Positions 34,381-45,890 of a DNA stretch of 64,000 nt are shown one piece after another. The DNA comes from Ligula intestinalis. Lineage: Eukaryota; Platyhelminthes; Cestoda; Diphyllobothriidea; Diphyllobothriidae. The number at the start of each line of letters is the position of its first letter. Position 1 is the first letter of the stretch. Made by a program: the position numbers and the translations under genes. The notes under the pieces were generated by a model, which was not told the DNA's origin, ran no database searches, and was given only the letters and a program-made list of their open reading frames with translations. The stretch covers positions 14,931,583 to 14,995,582 of the forward strand of contig JAYGXS010000004.1 in assembly GCA_036362985.1 (NCBI GenBank), written 5' to 3'.

Positions 34381-34850
34381 TCGGTTGCCTCGTCGAGATA
34401 TGAACCCACGACAACAAGAGGAAGGTCTCAGTATAGCCACTGCTCCAAATGCCTGACGTACGAGGACCCACTGGGAGTCAAGATTTTAATCACATAAGAG
34501 GAAGAAGCGACCACTGTCACTTCTGAACTGCTTGCTAGAACTCGCATATTCAATTCTACTGGCAATTTAAATGACACTTGAGTCGGGTTATTCACTCCAG
34601 GTACTGTAGTGTATGGAATACCCACATCCTGATACAGTAAGTTGATCATTGAAGCAGGATTTTCCAAGCAATAAATGCAGAATCCACCATATGCCTACGA
34701 GGCATACTTCATCAATACGGGAAATTGACAGATTTGAAAAATTCCTTCGACTCTTGCGAAAAAAATCGGCGGGCTTCGAATCCACGGCGGCAAGGTAGGG
34801 GCATTAGTATTATAGACGCTCTTACCACATGAGCTATGAGGCCCCACCAA
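34381..34850 (-). repeat. Two tRNA-like heads in the same orientation
   Basis: The - strand heads lie at about 34381-34465 (B-box complement GATATGAACCCACG) and 34761-34845 (B-box complement GGGCTTCGAATCC; A-box complement CTCTTACCACATGAGCTATG, ending GAGGCCCC). The sequence between includes GCAGGATTTTCCAAGCAATA, the body element also present at 19.37 and 27.23 kb. They look like two members of the same tRNA-derived family in tandem. Confidence 0.6.
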
Positions 34851-34894
34851 CATTCATGTGGTAAGTCACCGTTGAAGAAAGTAACTCGGTTTCA

Positions 34895-35967
34895 TTATAG
34901 AAATTGGTGGGTTCCACACTTTGCCGTAGACTGGGTGGGAACCCTGACACAAGTGCAGTCAACGTAAAGACTCTCGGTGGGGTCTGTGAAATCCTTTGCT
35001 GAGAAATGAGTTAACGAAAAGTTTTGTCTGCATTTATTGAACCACATTTTGTATTTGGGACGTATCAAAAAGTGGTCGCATATTATCGTGTAGGTGAAGG
35101 TGAAAGCAGATCTTATTAAATCTAGATCACGCAGAAATATACGTTTTTGTACACTATAATTTCCACTCATACGTACTTAAAAAATGAATAGACACAAGAT
35201 TAATAATTACTACAATACATTGGTGAAAATTTGGCGACTCTTTTTGGATCCGCAACTTTAGAACAAAGCCTAGAAGTTATCTACGATGGCGGAAAATGCC
35301 CCAGTATAAAGAAAAAAGTAAGTTCTTTCATCTACGGCCAAAGTTTATCATTTATTTTCAAAAAACTGAAAAAATTGTGAAAAATCTAAGTTTTCATTTT
35401 GAGATCACCTTAGAAAAAGGTAATATGCACAGGTATTCGTGAGCGGTATTCCAAATTAAAGTGTTTTTTAAACACGTAACCTATTATAGGGAGTTTTTTA
35501 TTAAGATTTGAGCCTCTTTTTGCCTGACAATACGTTTTTCTGTTTAACTGAATTGTTGGTTATTGCCGACATTACCATTCGCAAAAGCACTCACGTTTTA
35601 ATTTTTTAAATTTTATTTTAAATGTTTTGACGTGAAAATCAAACAGAACGTATGATTATAAACCAAATCTTGAAAAGACAGATTGTCTTAATTTTTTTGG
35701 AATTCGAAGGCCAATTTTGTAATTAATTGTAATTAAATAACGGCAATATGTTTAAAATATTTGGACGAAGGTCACGTTTTGTTAGTATGCAGAAAGTGAA
35801 AGGGTTATTCAGTTAAGTTACGAAACAACTTATATTTATTCTTCTAATGTAAAGAAAATTTTGACCTCTGAGTAACTTAAGTGTTATTAAGAAGTATTTA
35901 TTTTTCTTAAAAAACGATTGGTACTTTTTTATTTCTTTTGAGTAAAAAATTAACCTGAAAGTTGTCC
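34895..35967. other. AT-rich, nothing recognised
   Basis: A - strand frame of 91 codons (34895-35170) shows no known domain. The rest is AT-rich. Confidence 0.45.
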
Positions 35968-35980
35968 ATTATTATTTCTT

Positions 35981-36412
35981 CGCGATCATCTCCCAAATTA
36001 AAGGAATAAGAATAGGGGGTGGTTTACTGGACCAAATTGTATTTGAACTGACGTTTTGAAAACCCTCTCGCTTCCATCGTCAGAGTTTAGTAGAATCGGG
36101 TGGTCTTGAGATAGTCCGTCTTGCCGTTTGCCTCAAGTTATATCAGTGTTGGGCGTGTGAACTTTGACCTGTCCGTTCGTTGCCGACAGCATTTGGTCTC
36201 CCGGAGGTTGGCTGCTGGTGGGCTGACGTGAACTATGTCCTTTCTGCAGTCAGCGTAGTTGTAGGCGAGTCAGTATGCTTGCTGGCTTCCCCCACGTCTG
36301 CCAGCGGACTGATCACTCGTTTCCGTTCACTTGAGTTGTTCTTTGCCTCGCGGCTGCAACGTTGAGGCAGTGTTTGATGTTGGTAACGTGACCTCCGACC
36401 TCCATCCCTATT
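35981..36412 (-). repeat. Inverted arm of PLE-C, left (3' side)
   Basis: This is the reverse complement of about 37624-38053, with many mismatches and small gaps. It includes the complement of the hammerhead-like motif, but the core here has decayed: TTTTCAAAACG replaces TTTCGAAACG. The arm also repeats, in opposite sense, the RT N-terminal coding piece found in the right arm. Confidence 0.85.
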
Positions 36413-37720
36413 TTCCGTGGGCGTTGGCTCTCGCGTTTGCGTTCTCTTTTGCCCTACTGGCTCTGGCCACCTTGATCCGAGCCTTGTGCGGAGCGCTTGG
36501 TAGGCAAGTTTCAGCTCGATATCTCTGTTGATTGTGCCAGTGGAGGACCAACTTTCCAGCACTAGCCTGGTCATTTTCTAATTGGCCCTGCCGAGCACCC
36601 TCGCTTTTTCAAAGGCGAATTCGTGTTTGAGCTGCTTCACATGGCCAAAGAATAAAGACAACTTGTCCTTGCGATCGATTGCAAGTTGATGTTCGTGCAA
36701 TCTTGTGCCCAAGCGTTTGCCCATCTCTCCAACATACCTCACCTCGCAATTTTTACATGGTAGGCTGTGGACAACGGCTGATTGCTCGGTTGCGGGCAGC
36801 GGGTCTTTGGGTTGCATGATTTGTTGTCTGATTGTGCAATCTGGTCTATGCGCTACTGCAATCCCAAAGGGTTTTAGGATTCGTGCAGTCGCCTCTGAAA
36901 CGTTTTTAACGTTGGAGATGGTGAGCCACAATTTTGGTTTTCCTTCTTTACTCGACCGATGAACGCGAGGCTTCTTCAGGCACTTGCGGACGAAGGACTT
37001 TGGATAACCGTTGGCTTGGAATAGGGCATGAAGGTACTTCATCGCCTCCTGCTTCCCACTGTCGTCGCTACAGTGTGCTTGAACACGTCGGAAGAGGGTT
37101 CTGACACAACTGCGTTTGTGCCCAACAGGGTGGTTGCTTTAGAAGTGAAGAATGCGCTTGGTGTTAGTCACCTTACGGTAGACCATTGTCCTTATCTTTC
37201 CTTCTGCCAGTTTTTTTAAATTCAACGTCAAAGAAGGGCAACTGATTGTTGACTTCTTCTTCCATGGTGAACTGGATGTTGGGAAAAATTGAGTTAAACA
37301 ATGCCTTGAAAGCTTGCACGTGTCTCCGCTTTAGTATGATGAATGTTCATCGACATATCGGGCTCAAAACTTCGGGTGGTCCAAGCTGAAGACTAGCTGT
37401 TCAAGCTTCAGCAGAACTGTTTCGGCAATGAGTCCAGACAGAGGGGGCCCATCGGTGTCCCCTTCTTTTGCTCGTACACTTGGCCGTTGAAAGTAAAAAA
37501 AAAGGTCTTAAGACACAGTTCGAGGAGCTCAATGATGTGCGCTCGTTTGAGTTGCTTCGCGGTCTCAGCATATTTTTCACAAAGAAGGCCGTCGATAGTG
37601 TTTATAGCCAGTGCAGGTGGGATGGAGGTGAATAATGAGATCACGCGGCCAGCATCAAACACTGCCTCAACGTCGCAACCGCGAGGCAAAGAAAAACTCA
37701 AGCGAACGGCAACGAGTGAT
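36413..37720 (-). pseudogene. PLE-C reverse transcriptase (partial) and GIY-YIG nuclease
   Basis: Read on the - strand from about 37701: SLFTSIPPALAINTIDGLL, then YEQKKGTPMGP (RT motif with the Gln-Lys-Gly-Thr-Pro pattern of PLEs), then, after a frame change, a stop followed by ARYVDEHS, where PLEs have RYVDD; the second catalytic Asp is Glu here. Later the frame 37042-36578 has LTISNVKNVSEATARILKPF, IMQPKDPLP and VVHSLPCKNCEVRYVGEMGK followed by RLGTRLHEH, the GIY-YIG core. A last frame has LESWSSTGTINRDIELKLAY, the usual PLE C-terminus. Frameshifts and the changed active site make it inactive. Confidence 0.9.
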
Positions 37721-38053
37721 CAGTCCGCCTGGTGACGTGGGGAAGCCAGCAAGCATACTGACTCGCCTACAACTACGCTGACTGCAGAAAGGACAAATGT
37801 CACGTCAGCCCACCATCAGCCAACCACCGGGAGACCAAATGCTGTCGGCAACGAACGGACAGGTCAAAGTTCACACGCCCAACACCGATATAACTTGAGG
37901 CAAACGGCAAGACGGACTAACTCAAAACCACTTGATTCTACTAAGCTCTGACGATGGAAGCGAGATGGATTTCGAAACGTCAGTTCAAATATAATTTGGT
38001 CCATGAAACCGCCCCCTCTTCTTCTGCCTTACCTTTGGGAGATGATGAACGCG
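37624..38053 (+). repeat. Inverted arm of PLE-C, right (5' side)
   Basis: This is the partner of 35981-36412. Near its outer end it carries CTGACGA (37948-37954), a possible short stem, and GAAAC (GAAA at 37974-37977) on the + strand. About 36 bases (38054-38089) separate the arm from the target-site duplication and have no match on the left. Confidence 0.85.
37948..37977 (+). other. Hammerhead-ribozyme-like core in the PLE-C right arm
   Basis: CTGACGA, one unpaired T, a possible short stem (GGAA with TTTC), then GAAAC. Hammerhead ribozymes need CUGANGA, stem II and GAAA in this order, and such motifs are established in PLE terminal repeats. The extra T and weak stem II make activity doubtful. 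Confidence 0.4.
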
Positions 38054-38189
38054 ATGACGTATCTGGACCCCGAATCTTTCGGCATTTAAATTATTATTTC
38101 TAAGTTTTCGTATATGCATTAAAGTCGGTTTGCGTGCGATTGATAATATTTCGCAAAGTTCCGCATTTTACACGAATTATGCACCGTTG

Positions 38190-38275
38190 TGTATCTCGAG
38201 TGATTAGAGCGTTGACTATACCGATGCCTTGCCTTTGTTTTTATGGATTCAAATCTCATTAAGGCCGCCGAGTAT
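38190..38275 (+). repeat. tRNA-like head
   Basis: A-box-like TATCTCGAGTGATTAGAGCG (38192 on) and B-box-like TGGATTCAAATCTC (38244 on), spaced as in a tRNA. The rest of the family body is not clear here. Confidence 0.5.
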
Positions 38276-39977
38276 TTATCATAAGTCTCAGGCATAGGTT
38301 AGAATTATAAAGCATTCAAACCTCTCAACTGAATCCTGCAACAGGTAACTTGACCTTCCACTGGCTTATAAAGTCATTGAGTGCAGGACCAAGCTTAAGG
38401 AAGTCGACTAGAGACTGCCGGATATAAGGGCTAATGAGCCATTAGAGGGAACAATCTCCCCCCCCCCCACTGAAGATCACCCCCCTCCATGGAAGTGAGG
38501 ACTCCTTATGCAAGCAGTCATCAAATGCGCTAAACATCTGTCAAGAGGGCACGACAGCGAAGCAAAAGAACAGTCGGGCCCACTGAGCGCCGACTAGCTT
38601 GACAATTCATCTTATTTACAGATCCAATTTTTTTTATTTAACGCTCGCACGGTGTTGAGCTGCCTGAGCTGTCAAAACTGCCCACTTATTTAAAATAGAC
38701 TTGGGAAAGCAACCAATTTTTGTTCTTAAAACACAGCGGGTGGTCTCAGTGCGACTGAGGTTCATGTTACGCAAGCTGTGCCTCAGTTGGAATGCGCGTG
38801 ACTCCTATTTCCCTGGAGATTTGCCTCTTCGGCGTGCTGCGGATGAAAATTTAGTTCGTAGCAGGTATCCTGAAACTGAGCTGCTGGCTCATACCTGCGG
38901 TCCAAGCCAATCCAATTCTTTTCGCGTGACCGTCTGATGGCTGAGATGCAGCTTGTGGACGCGAGGTCGACAAATTGCCCAAGCAAAGTCAGAAGCTGTA
39001 GCTTGCCTTTTTAAAATTTTCCCACGATAGAATAACCATTTGTGCAAGAGGCAGAGCTTTTTGAAAAATTAATAGAACCTGCTTTTTATTTTAATACAAT
39101 CTGATTAAATGGCGGGGGAACTTAGGGTTCTGTTTGATTTTGTCGGCATGAACACACTGACATTTTCGTTTTGCGTATAGATCAGGTGGAAGTTTAGCAA
39201 TTTGCGCGTTGATAAGGGCTATCATAAGACCAATTCACTGTTGGTAAGCAAACTTATTTGTTGTAAGCAGCGTATTCAGACGGAATAATCAGAGGAGTTC
39301 TTCAAGAGTTCTTACACGGTCCCAGCAGTGAATCGATCGGCAGCGTGAGACCGACAAGAGGACAACACGAGCGGCTTCGGCAGTGGATCAAACAGTAGCG
39401 TGAGGGGAAGATTGTCACCCGCGAAGGTTAAGGGAACTTTGGTCAGCGGTATTGGTCCATATACCAGTACCCCTTCCTTTAATCAATAATAAGTCGTTTG
39501 AGTCAGTCTTAAAAGCCAGCCTACCTTCGCAGTTGGATAATAGTCTTGGACCTGACATTGCAAGCAAAAAGTGCGGATATGAGGACTGAAACGGCGCGGG
39601 CAAGATCATTTCACAGATATTTTGACCGCTGCGTGCTAGTGGCCGTCGTATTAATTAAGAAGGAGCAGGGAAGAGGAGATTGCTTCAGCGTCTCTCAGGC
39701 GTCGCCATGGTGACAGGCGCAAACCGCAAGGAAAGGGTTAAGTTAATTAGGCACAACAAAGGCAAATATGGAAGGTAGGCATACTCACCACCATATCCAC
39801 CAATGAACTTCAGCCAGCATAATGCAGGAAAATGTCACTGAATAGTAGCGCTGATAAGAACTACATTTTCTACCTCCCACCTCACAAATTACTTTGCAAA
39901 AAGGTTTTAGGCCTTGGCTGATGACACCAGTCGTCAGGTCTAGAGACGTTTGGGGCCTTATATGCTTCTGGCTATGG
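38276..39977. other. Nothing recognised except homopolymer runs
   Basis: A poly-C run lies at about 38460-38470. Short frames show no domain. Confidence 0.45.
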
Positions 39978-40035
39978 ATTGGGTCAAAACAGTTTGAAAA
40001 CTCGGCAGAATTCGAACCCAGGACAACAAGGGGCA
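39978..40035 (-). repeat. Partial tRNA-derived repeat
   Basis: The complement of the family tail (GGGTCAAAACAGTTTGAAAA) is followed by the complement of a B box (GAATTCGAACCC). No A box is clear. Confidence 0.45.
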
Positions 40036-40324
40036 TGTGAGAGTCTGCCGCGCCGACCTGGTAGGGCAGGAGTGGGGGTGTGTGTAATAAGTCATCGCGG
40101 TGTTCCCTCGTCTCTTACATGCCGGCACCAGCATGTTAAGAGCGTTGGGTCCAGCTAACAGGGAAAAGGTGGGGGGAGTACCATTTAGACACTACATATA
40201 ACTGACTATTTTAGGCCCTGCAACTGTAGTAGTCTTACGAAGAATTGCTTAAAAACACGTATTTGCCAAGATGACTGCTCAATCGTAAAAGGGGAATATT
40301 TGCAAGGAAAGAATAAAGTTTGAA

Positions 40325-40435
40325 TTTGATTTAAAGTCAGAATTGGAGTTAAGGTTAGGATTATGTTAAGGATGAGGGTTCGGGTTCACGTTAATCGTAG
40401 GGTGCAAATTTGGATAAGGGTTATGGTTATGATAA
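40325..40435. repeat. Degenerate telomere-like repeat
   Basis: Irregular units resembling GGGTTA, GGGTTC and GGTTAGGATT recur over about 110 bases. The similarity to (TTAGGG)n is loose, and no run of perfect units is present. Confidence 0.4.
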
Positions 40436-40574
40436 GAGTAACATTCTTTCTCATCTCATGGGGAAGCTTCTGCTGCCAGAGAAGTGGAATGGACATTTAT
40501 GCCTCAGTAGCATCATTAGCCAGCTAAACCCAACCCCGAGTGGTGCCTCACTCGAGACTCGAGAACGAGACAAC

Positions 40575-40720
40575 GAACCCGTTGCTCAACATTTGTGACC
40601 AAAAGGTTGCGAGCTCAAGCCTCGAGTGGGGGAAACTCTGGGGTTTGAGGATGCCTAGCTGATTACAGTTAATGGGCCAGAAATGCCTGCTGTGCTATCT
40701 GCCAACACTGTTAGCTGCTG
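40575..40720 (+). repeat. tRNA-derived SINE, family A
   Basis: A head with CCCGTTGCTCAACATTTGTG and B box GCGAGCTCAAGCCTC (about 40609 on) is followed by TACAGTTAATGGGCCAGAAA and TGCC, the family A body. Related members are at 45.6, 52.6 and 60.2 kb. Confidence 0.55.
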
Positions 40721-42033
40721 GGCGACTGCGGAAGGAGCTTGAGCCCCGAGGCAGAGTTGCGTTAGCGATTGGTTAACGTTGTAGACAATTTGTTCGGTTG
40801 GCTGCCTCCGCTTTTGGTACAGAAAATGACCTACGTCATAGAAAAAGGCCAAAATCTACGAAAAATTGATATGCACAATCATAGAACTGGCACCAACGCA
40901 TGGACCAAAGCTTTCGAATCATAATAAAAAACCGTCGGCGAATTTGAAACTTAAATGAATTATGAAAGGTACTACAACTTTACTAAGACCTATCAGCGGC
41001 AACACTGGCATTGGGTACCTCTAGTTGACGACGGCTAGTGAACCAGAAATGACTATCCAAGAGTCCGATTTCTTTGTCAGTAATGCTTAAAACATACCGA
41101 AATTCGGCAATTACTGGAAAAGTGGAAAAACGGCTATAACTCTGACTAATAAATGTGCGTCGAACTGATAGACAGGCACTCAGCGGTCGGTTACAGGAAT
41201 CACTCGTCCCATTGGCCCTAAGTACTATCTCTCTCGAGCATTGTTGGCAGCCGCACTGATACAGTTTAAAGCATCTCTTACCTGGCGTAAATTTGAAGAT
41301 TGCATAAACATCAGTTTTTAATTGATCCATAAATTTTGCGAGTGCTCATCAGCTGCTTTCTCTCGCTGCATAACGCGAGTACCGTACGAGAAAACAGAAT
41401 TCGTACAGAAAATTCCAGTAAGGTCATAGAACCTGATCACGCGGGCTAGCCAGAAACGTAAGCATGTTAAAACACTGTGGAAAGTAAAAATGAGGAAAAA
41501 AGTTAAAATAAAATGTAGGCAGACAAATTTTTAAATCAGGGAGCCGGATTTTACCAGGGCAACGTTAACGACAAGGTTAACCCCATGCTTTAACTGTTTA
41601 CATAGATTGGGTTTCGATCGAGATAAAAGTACGCCTAGAAAAGGAAAAGCCCCCTTCCCTCCTTATATTGAAAGTGCTTTCTTTTTATTTGCTAACTGTG
41701 AGGCCCTGTTCTGGGACTGAAAATGCGCCAATAAGCAGTCGAATACATACTTAGATTTCACAAAGACTTTTAAACTTCTGCTCGCCGTATTTCTAAATAA
41801 CGGATGAGCGAAAATTATATTGTACAAAAACAGTATCTTACTCTATGCTTTGAAAGTAAACTAGGGTGATTACGGCGTCCATGTACACGTTATTTTCTCT
41901 ACGCTCGTAAAATTTCGCTGCAATTCAAAAACATACGGTTGGCAAGTTCATTACTGTGTTATGCGACTAAATACTTCAGGAATTGGCGAAACCATTTTCG
42001 GGCACCTGTAATTTATGAAGTGCACCTCATATA
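40721..42033. other. Nothing firmly recognised
   Basis: A body fragment of family A occurs at about 41025-41070 (GACGACGGCTAGTGAACCAG followed by AAATG). No gene is supported. Confidence 0.4.
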
Positions 42034-42130
42034 TACCAAGTCACAGCATTTTGTCCTAAGAAAACGGTGGTTATAGGGCTCTTATGGGTGGAGAACTAGA
42101 ATTGGCAGTGGAATATACTTTTATAACCGT
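42034..42130 (+). repeat. Dispersed repeat family R, fragment
   Basis: Landmarks are GCATTTTGTCC, AACGGTGGTTATAGGG, TTATGGGTGGAGAA and GGCAGTGGAATATA. It matches 63780-63860 and the complement of 33880-34000 and 42475-42570. Confidence 0.65.
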
Positions 42131-42299
42131 TTTATGCACTTTTATTTGAATTTAATTAGAAATGTCGTTGATTTGTATTTGTAGATTTTCCCAATGTGCA
42201 TTATCACTTAACATAATGCAAAACAACCTGATTATCAAACTATATGCTTTTTGAAATTCCTGAATAATAATAACTTTGGTTAGGAGGTTACCTAATTAA

Positions 42300-42570
42300 A
42301 CTTGCCTGAGTTCCAACTGAATGCTCTGGAGTTAGATTAATATAGTCCACGGCACAAAGCACCGCACACACCTTCACTTTACATGCGGAACAACGTACTC
42401 CCAGCGGCCGCAGGTCCATATTTAACAAAATTTTTCACTTAACATTTACATCTACAAATTTCCTTCCAGGTCTATGCTATGTGTCCACCCCTAAAGACCC
42501 TTTAACCACCGTTTCCAAAGGAAAAAGTGCTGGTGCACTACTTAAACTACTTTAACCCTTGTTTAAAAAC
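42300..42570 (-). repeat. Dispersed repeat family R, inverted copy
   Basis: 42300-42420 is the complement of the CTCCAGGACGGTAAGTTGG end of family R (here CCAACTGAATGCTCTGGAG). 42475-42570 is the complement of its core (CCCTTTAACCACCGTT). Together with the + fragment at 42034 they form another head-to-head pair of the family. Confidence 0.6.
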
Positions 42571-44036
42571 TAAATCCGTTCCTTATTGCTGGATAACAGT
42601 TTGACGCCTTTCACTGGCTTTAACCTGTATTTTATTAACCTACGATTAGATTTTATCGTCCCAGAAGGGATTTATGCAAATATTTTCTATTTATATTGGT
42701 TCACCTTTCCAGAAAAATGTACAAACTCAAGAGTTTTCTTTCTGTCATACTAAACCTAACCTTATTCTTGGACGCTAATCCCCTGGAATTTAGCGGACAG
42801 TTCCTGTTCTCTTGTCTAGTTAAGGGAGTTATGTACGTGGATAATCTTTACTGCTTCCTCCTCAATGCCTTTTCATTTGGAAAACTACTAGTCTCAGGTG
42901 ACAAGTGTCTAGGTACCGCCCGACGATAACGGTTCTCCGCCTGTGAGCTCTTTCATTAATCTCCTAGGCAGCGGAGGACTGTTACTTGTGCGAGGACTGC
43001 CGGAGGGGCTTACGACTCATGTCCCCCACATTTCGTGCATGGCTAGTGGACACTCACTAGTCTAGGCCAAGGGCTGTTACGACTGAAACAACGAAAACAA
43101 AAAAAACAAACACGTTACATGACGTTTTACGCTTTCACGGTTAAATTAATCCCCCGGGGAATTTCAATGTAAACGATTAGGTGTCAACTGGATGTTAAAT
43201 GAAATGTGATGCAGGAATCTATAGAGAGAGAGAGGGGAAAAATAATTCACCAAATTACCTCAGTCATGTTTGCAGTTATCCTGAGGGGTTATTCCTCAAA
43301 TAAAAAGCTCATTTAAAGTGGGGGTTGAGGTTGACAGTTAAAATTCGAATGCAGCATTTGCAGAACTTTTACTTTTTCTGAAATTTGCAATTTTATTTTA
43401 AAGCAGCCTCAGATCTAGCTCTTGATCATGAGTGATTTTGGTAGAGGGAAATAATCGTGGGGGACTGATATTCAGTTTTGTGCATAATGTTGGATACTGC
43501 GATCATTCTTAGGAAACGCAGATTTCATTAATAAAAATAGATGGTCAATCAACGCCTTTGTGAGCCTAATCTTATTAAGTGAGTCACTACTTCGGACTCT
43601 CACTACATTCCCCCACAACGTTTATCGGAAATGATGGTGAAAAGGAGGTTTTTATTTCTGGTCTCGTCGTTGCAGTCAGCAAGGGATTCAACGACTTCAG
43701 AGCCTGCATTCGCAGGCGATAAATGCCATGGATCTATGGTATTGTGGACCAGAAAACAGCAATTGGGTTACCATTGGATAGCGGTGACCAGAGAAATCAT
43801 TCCACTACCCGGTCTTTGTCGATTATTGGGAGGTTAAGGTTTAATTTAAGGTTCGATACAGCTCAGCTATATAACCTAATATTTTTGCCCGATAATTAAA
43901 ATTGTTCGAAAGTGTCCAATCGGACACAAACGTCGACTCTAAATCAACGCTATATCAGCTCTATATCATCTGCATATCATTTTTATACCATCTCTTTATC
44001 AGTGGATTCTGTCAACTTGGGCAATATTGGTCCTTC
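42571..44036. other. Nothing recognised
   Basis: Short frames only. An AGAGAGAG run lies near 43224. Confidence 0.45.
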
Positions 44037-44100
44037 TTCTTTTTTTCGTCTTCTTCTTCTCCTTCTTCTTCTTCTTCTTCTTATTCTTCTTCCGCTTCCT
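44037..44100. repeat. (CTT)n microsatellite
   Basis: An interrupted pyrimidine-rich run of CTT/TTC triplets. It gives Ser- or Leu-rich frames that are not genes. Confidence 0.9.
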
Positions 44101-44192
44101 GATTGGCATTACTTTAAATTTTAATAATCGCGCGCAAATAATTGGTTATTGAAATGAGTTTGAAAATAGGCATCTCGATAGAAGAGATTATT

Positions 44193-44791
44193 CGGAAAAC
44201 AGGAACAAACTATATTGTAAATTTTCGACACTGGCACACCAGGTCTTCTTCGGACGCAAGGGAATTGTGTGAAGAGCAGATCAAATTTTTGAACGTGTCA
44301 AAAATCGATAACGCTGTGTCATCACTGGTCAGTAGCATGTTTTGGTGATTGGTCCTTTTTCGAGGCATTTTTTAAGATTGATGTACACTGAATCCAATTC
44401 ATCGCGCCTGTTGATGCACGAGTCATCGGAGTTGGTGGCTTCAAAAGGGGCGATATCACTTGTCCGAGGTTTCAATGCACACATCAGAAACTGGACACCA
44501 AGTTGCATAGAACGTAACTTGCATTGTTGGCTTTTGCCCATACAAGAAAGGCTGAGGGTTTTTAAAAGCCAACAACTCCGACGACTCGTGTATCAAAAGG
44601 CACGTTGAGTTAATATATGTACACAGATCTTAAAAAACGCCTGGAAAAAGGGCCAACCACCAAATCAGGCTATTGACCAGGGATGACACAGCATTTTCAA
44701 TTTTTGACACGTTTAAAAATGTGAACTGCGTCCGAAGACGACCTAGTGTGCCAGTGTCGAAAATTTACCATTAACTTTGTTCCTGTTTCCC
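44193..44791. repeat. Foldback element of about 600 bp
   Basis: The left part (44193-about 44445) is the reverse complement of the right part (about 44560-44791). Landmarks are AACAGGAACAAA, AAATTTTCGACACTGGCACAC, GTGTCATCACTGGTCA and CGAGTCATCGGAGTTG with their complements; even the loop sides show weak symmetry. A single-arm copy occurs at 62619-62735. Frames crossing the arms are not conserved between copies. No transposase is present. Confidence 0.8.
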
Positions 44792-45534
44792 AAAGAGTTG
44801 ATTCTTTCAGGTTACTCAAATAATTACTCACATTATTCTCTCCTTTTATACGCTCTTATTATGTAATTTATTTCTTTCTTTCTACTGATATGCCTTACCC
44901 ATGTAACTCTTATTACCACCTTTCCCATATCACAGAGCGCAGGGGTTTTCGCATGCTATCGTGGGTCCTGAATTGAACTTTTATCGAATTAGGTCTTGTT
45001 CATTACACTCGCGTGTTTTAAGATTTCTGAGCTCAGAACCATATGAGGATGCGGTGCGACAGTATTGAGGTCATTGACCAATGAGCAACCAAGTCTGAAT
45101 CATATGCCCAGCATGCCATCGTAGATAGGTGGACAATATCAATAAATTAGAAATAGTTAATTATTTATCTGTATCAAAAATTTCGACATCTTTTTTTTTG
45201 ACTGCTGGTTAGCATATTACCACTCGAGTGGGTCGTTAAAAGGCAGGTTAATGGTAAAACAGAACTTTGTATTTCCGTTTTTGTGCTAGCGGCGTTTGCG
45301 TTTATTTTAAATCTCAGTTACCCAGTTGCTCTGCTAATTTTAATTGTCTTTGATGTCAGGGAATAATGCACCATGGATCATCCCTTGTGCAGTTAACACC
45401 GTAAAATTGGAATCTTCAAAGGGTCCGAATAAATGCTTAACAAGTGACAATGACAATTGCTTATGGCCTGATAAATTACTCATTGCAAAGACTTCTGAGC
45501 GTACTTTACAGTTAAGCACTAACGAAAAAGACAA

Positions 45535-45690
45535 AGGAGACTTGAGTGGACATTTCTGGCCCCTTGGCCGTCATCAGCCAGTCATACCCAACCTCAGGTT
45601 GCTAATCACACAAGAATCGAACCGACAACCAATTGATCAGATGCCCAACACTCTAAGCACTGAGCCACGGGCTGGCTGTTATGCCGGTTT
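45535..45690 (-). repeat. tRNA-derived SINE, family A
   Basis: On the - strand the head reads CAGCCCGTGGCTCAGTGCTT AGAG with B box GTCGGTTCGATTC, then the body GGCTGATGACGGCCAAGGGG and CCAGAAATGTCC. This is the clearest member of the family. A body-only fragment (complement) lies at about 45840-45890. Confidence 0.7.
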
Positions 45691-45890
45691 AGATCGGAAC
45701 TATTGATTTAAGTTCGTGAACTCTTACTGATCATCATACCGCTCTGCCTTGGGACTCACTCAAGAGTTACACCAGCAGTCACCCAGTGCCTAGTAGTGTG
45801 GACAGATGAAAATTCCCCGGGAAACATAATGTAGACTGCGAGGACCATTTCCGGTTCCTTAGCCGTCGTCAATTCCAAGTGATGCACCAC

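Larger units (their letters stand above)
35968..38101 (-). mobile_element. PLE-C: Penelope-like element with inverted arms and target-site duplication
   Basis: The insertion (35980-38089) is flanked by an exact 12-bp direct repeat, ATTATTATTTCT, at 35968-35979 and 38090-38101, read as the target-site duplication. Its outer parts are inverted repeats of each other (about 35981-36412 and 37624-38053), and between them on the - strand lie a reverse transcriptase remnant and a GIY-YIG nuclease. PLEs are known to carry terminal repeats in direct or inverted arrangement. The left arm repeats the 5' region of the element, including the start of the RT frame. Total size is about 2.1 kb, shorter than full PLEs, so the RT N-terminus is truncated. 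Confidence 0.85.

Noticed and set aside
40325..40435. Interstitial telomere
   Set aside because: Units are too irregular; no run of perfect TTAGGG.
43902..44124. Ser- and Leu-rich frames
   Set aside because: They arise from the (CTT)n microsatellite.
44142..44608. Two + frames of 68 and 88 codons as genes
   Set aside because: They lie inside the foldback element, are not conserved between its arms and carry no motif.
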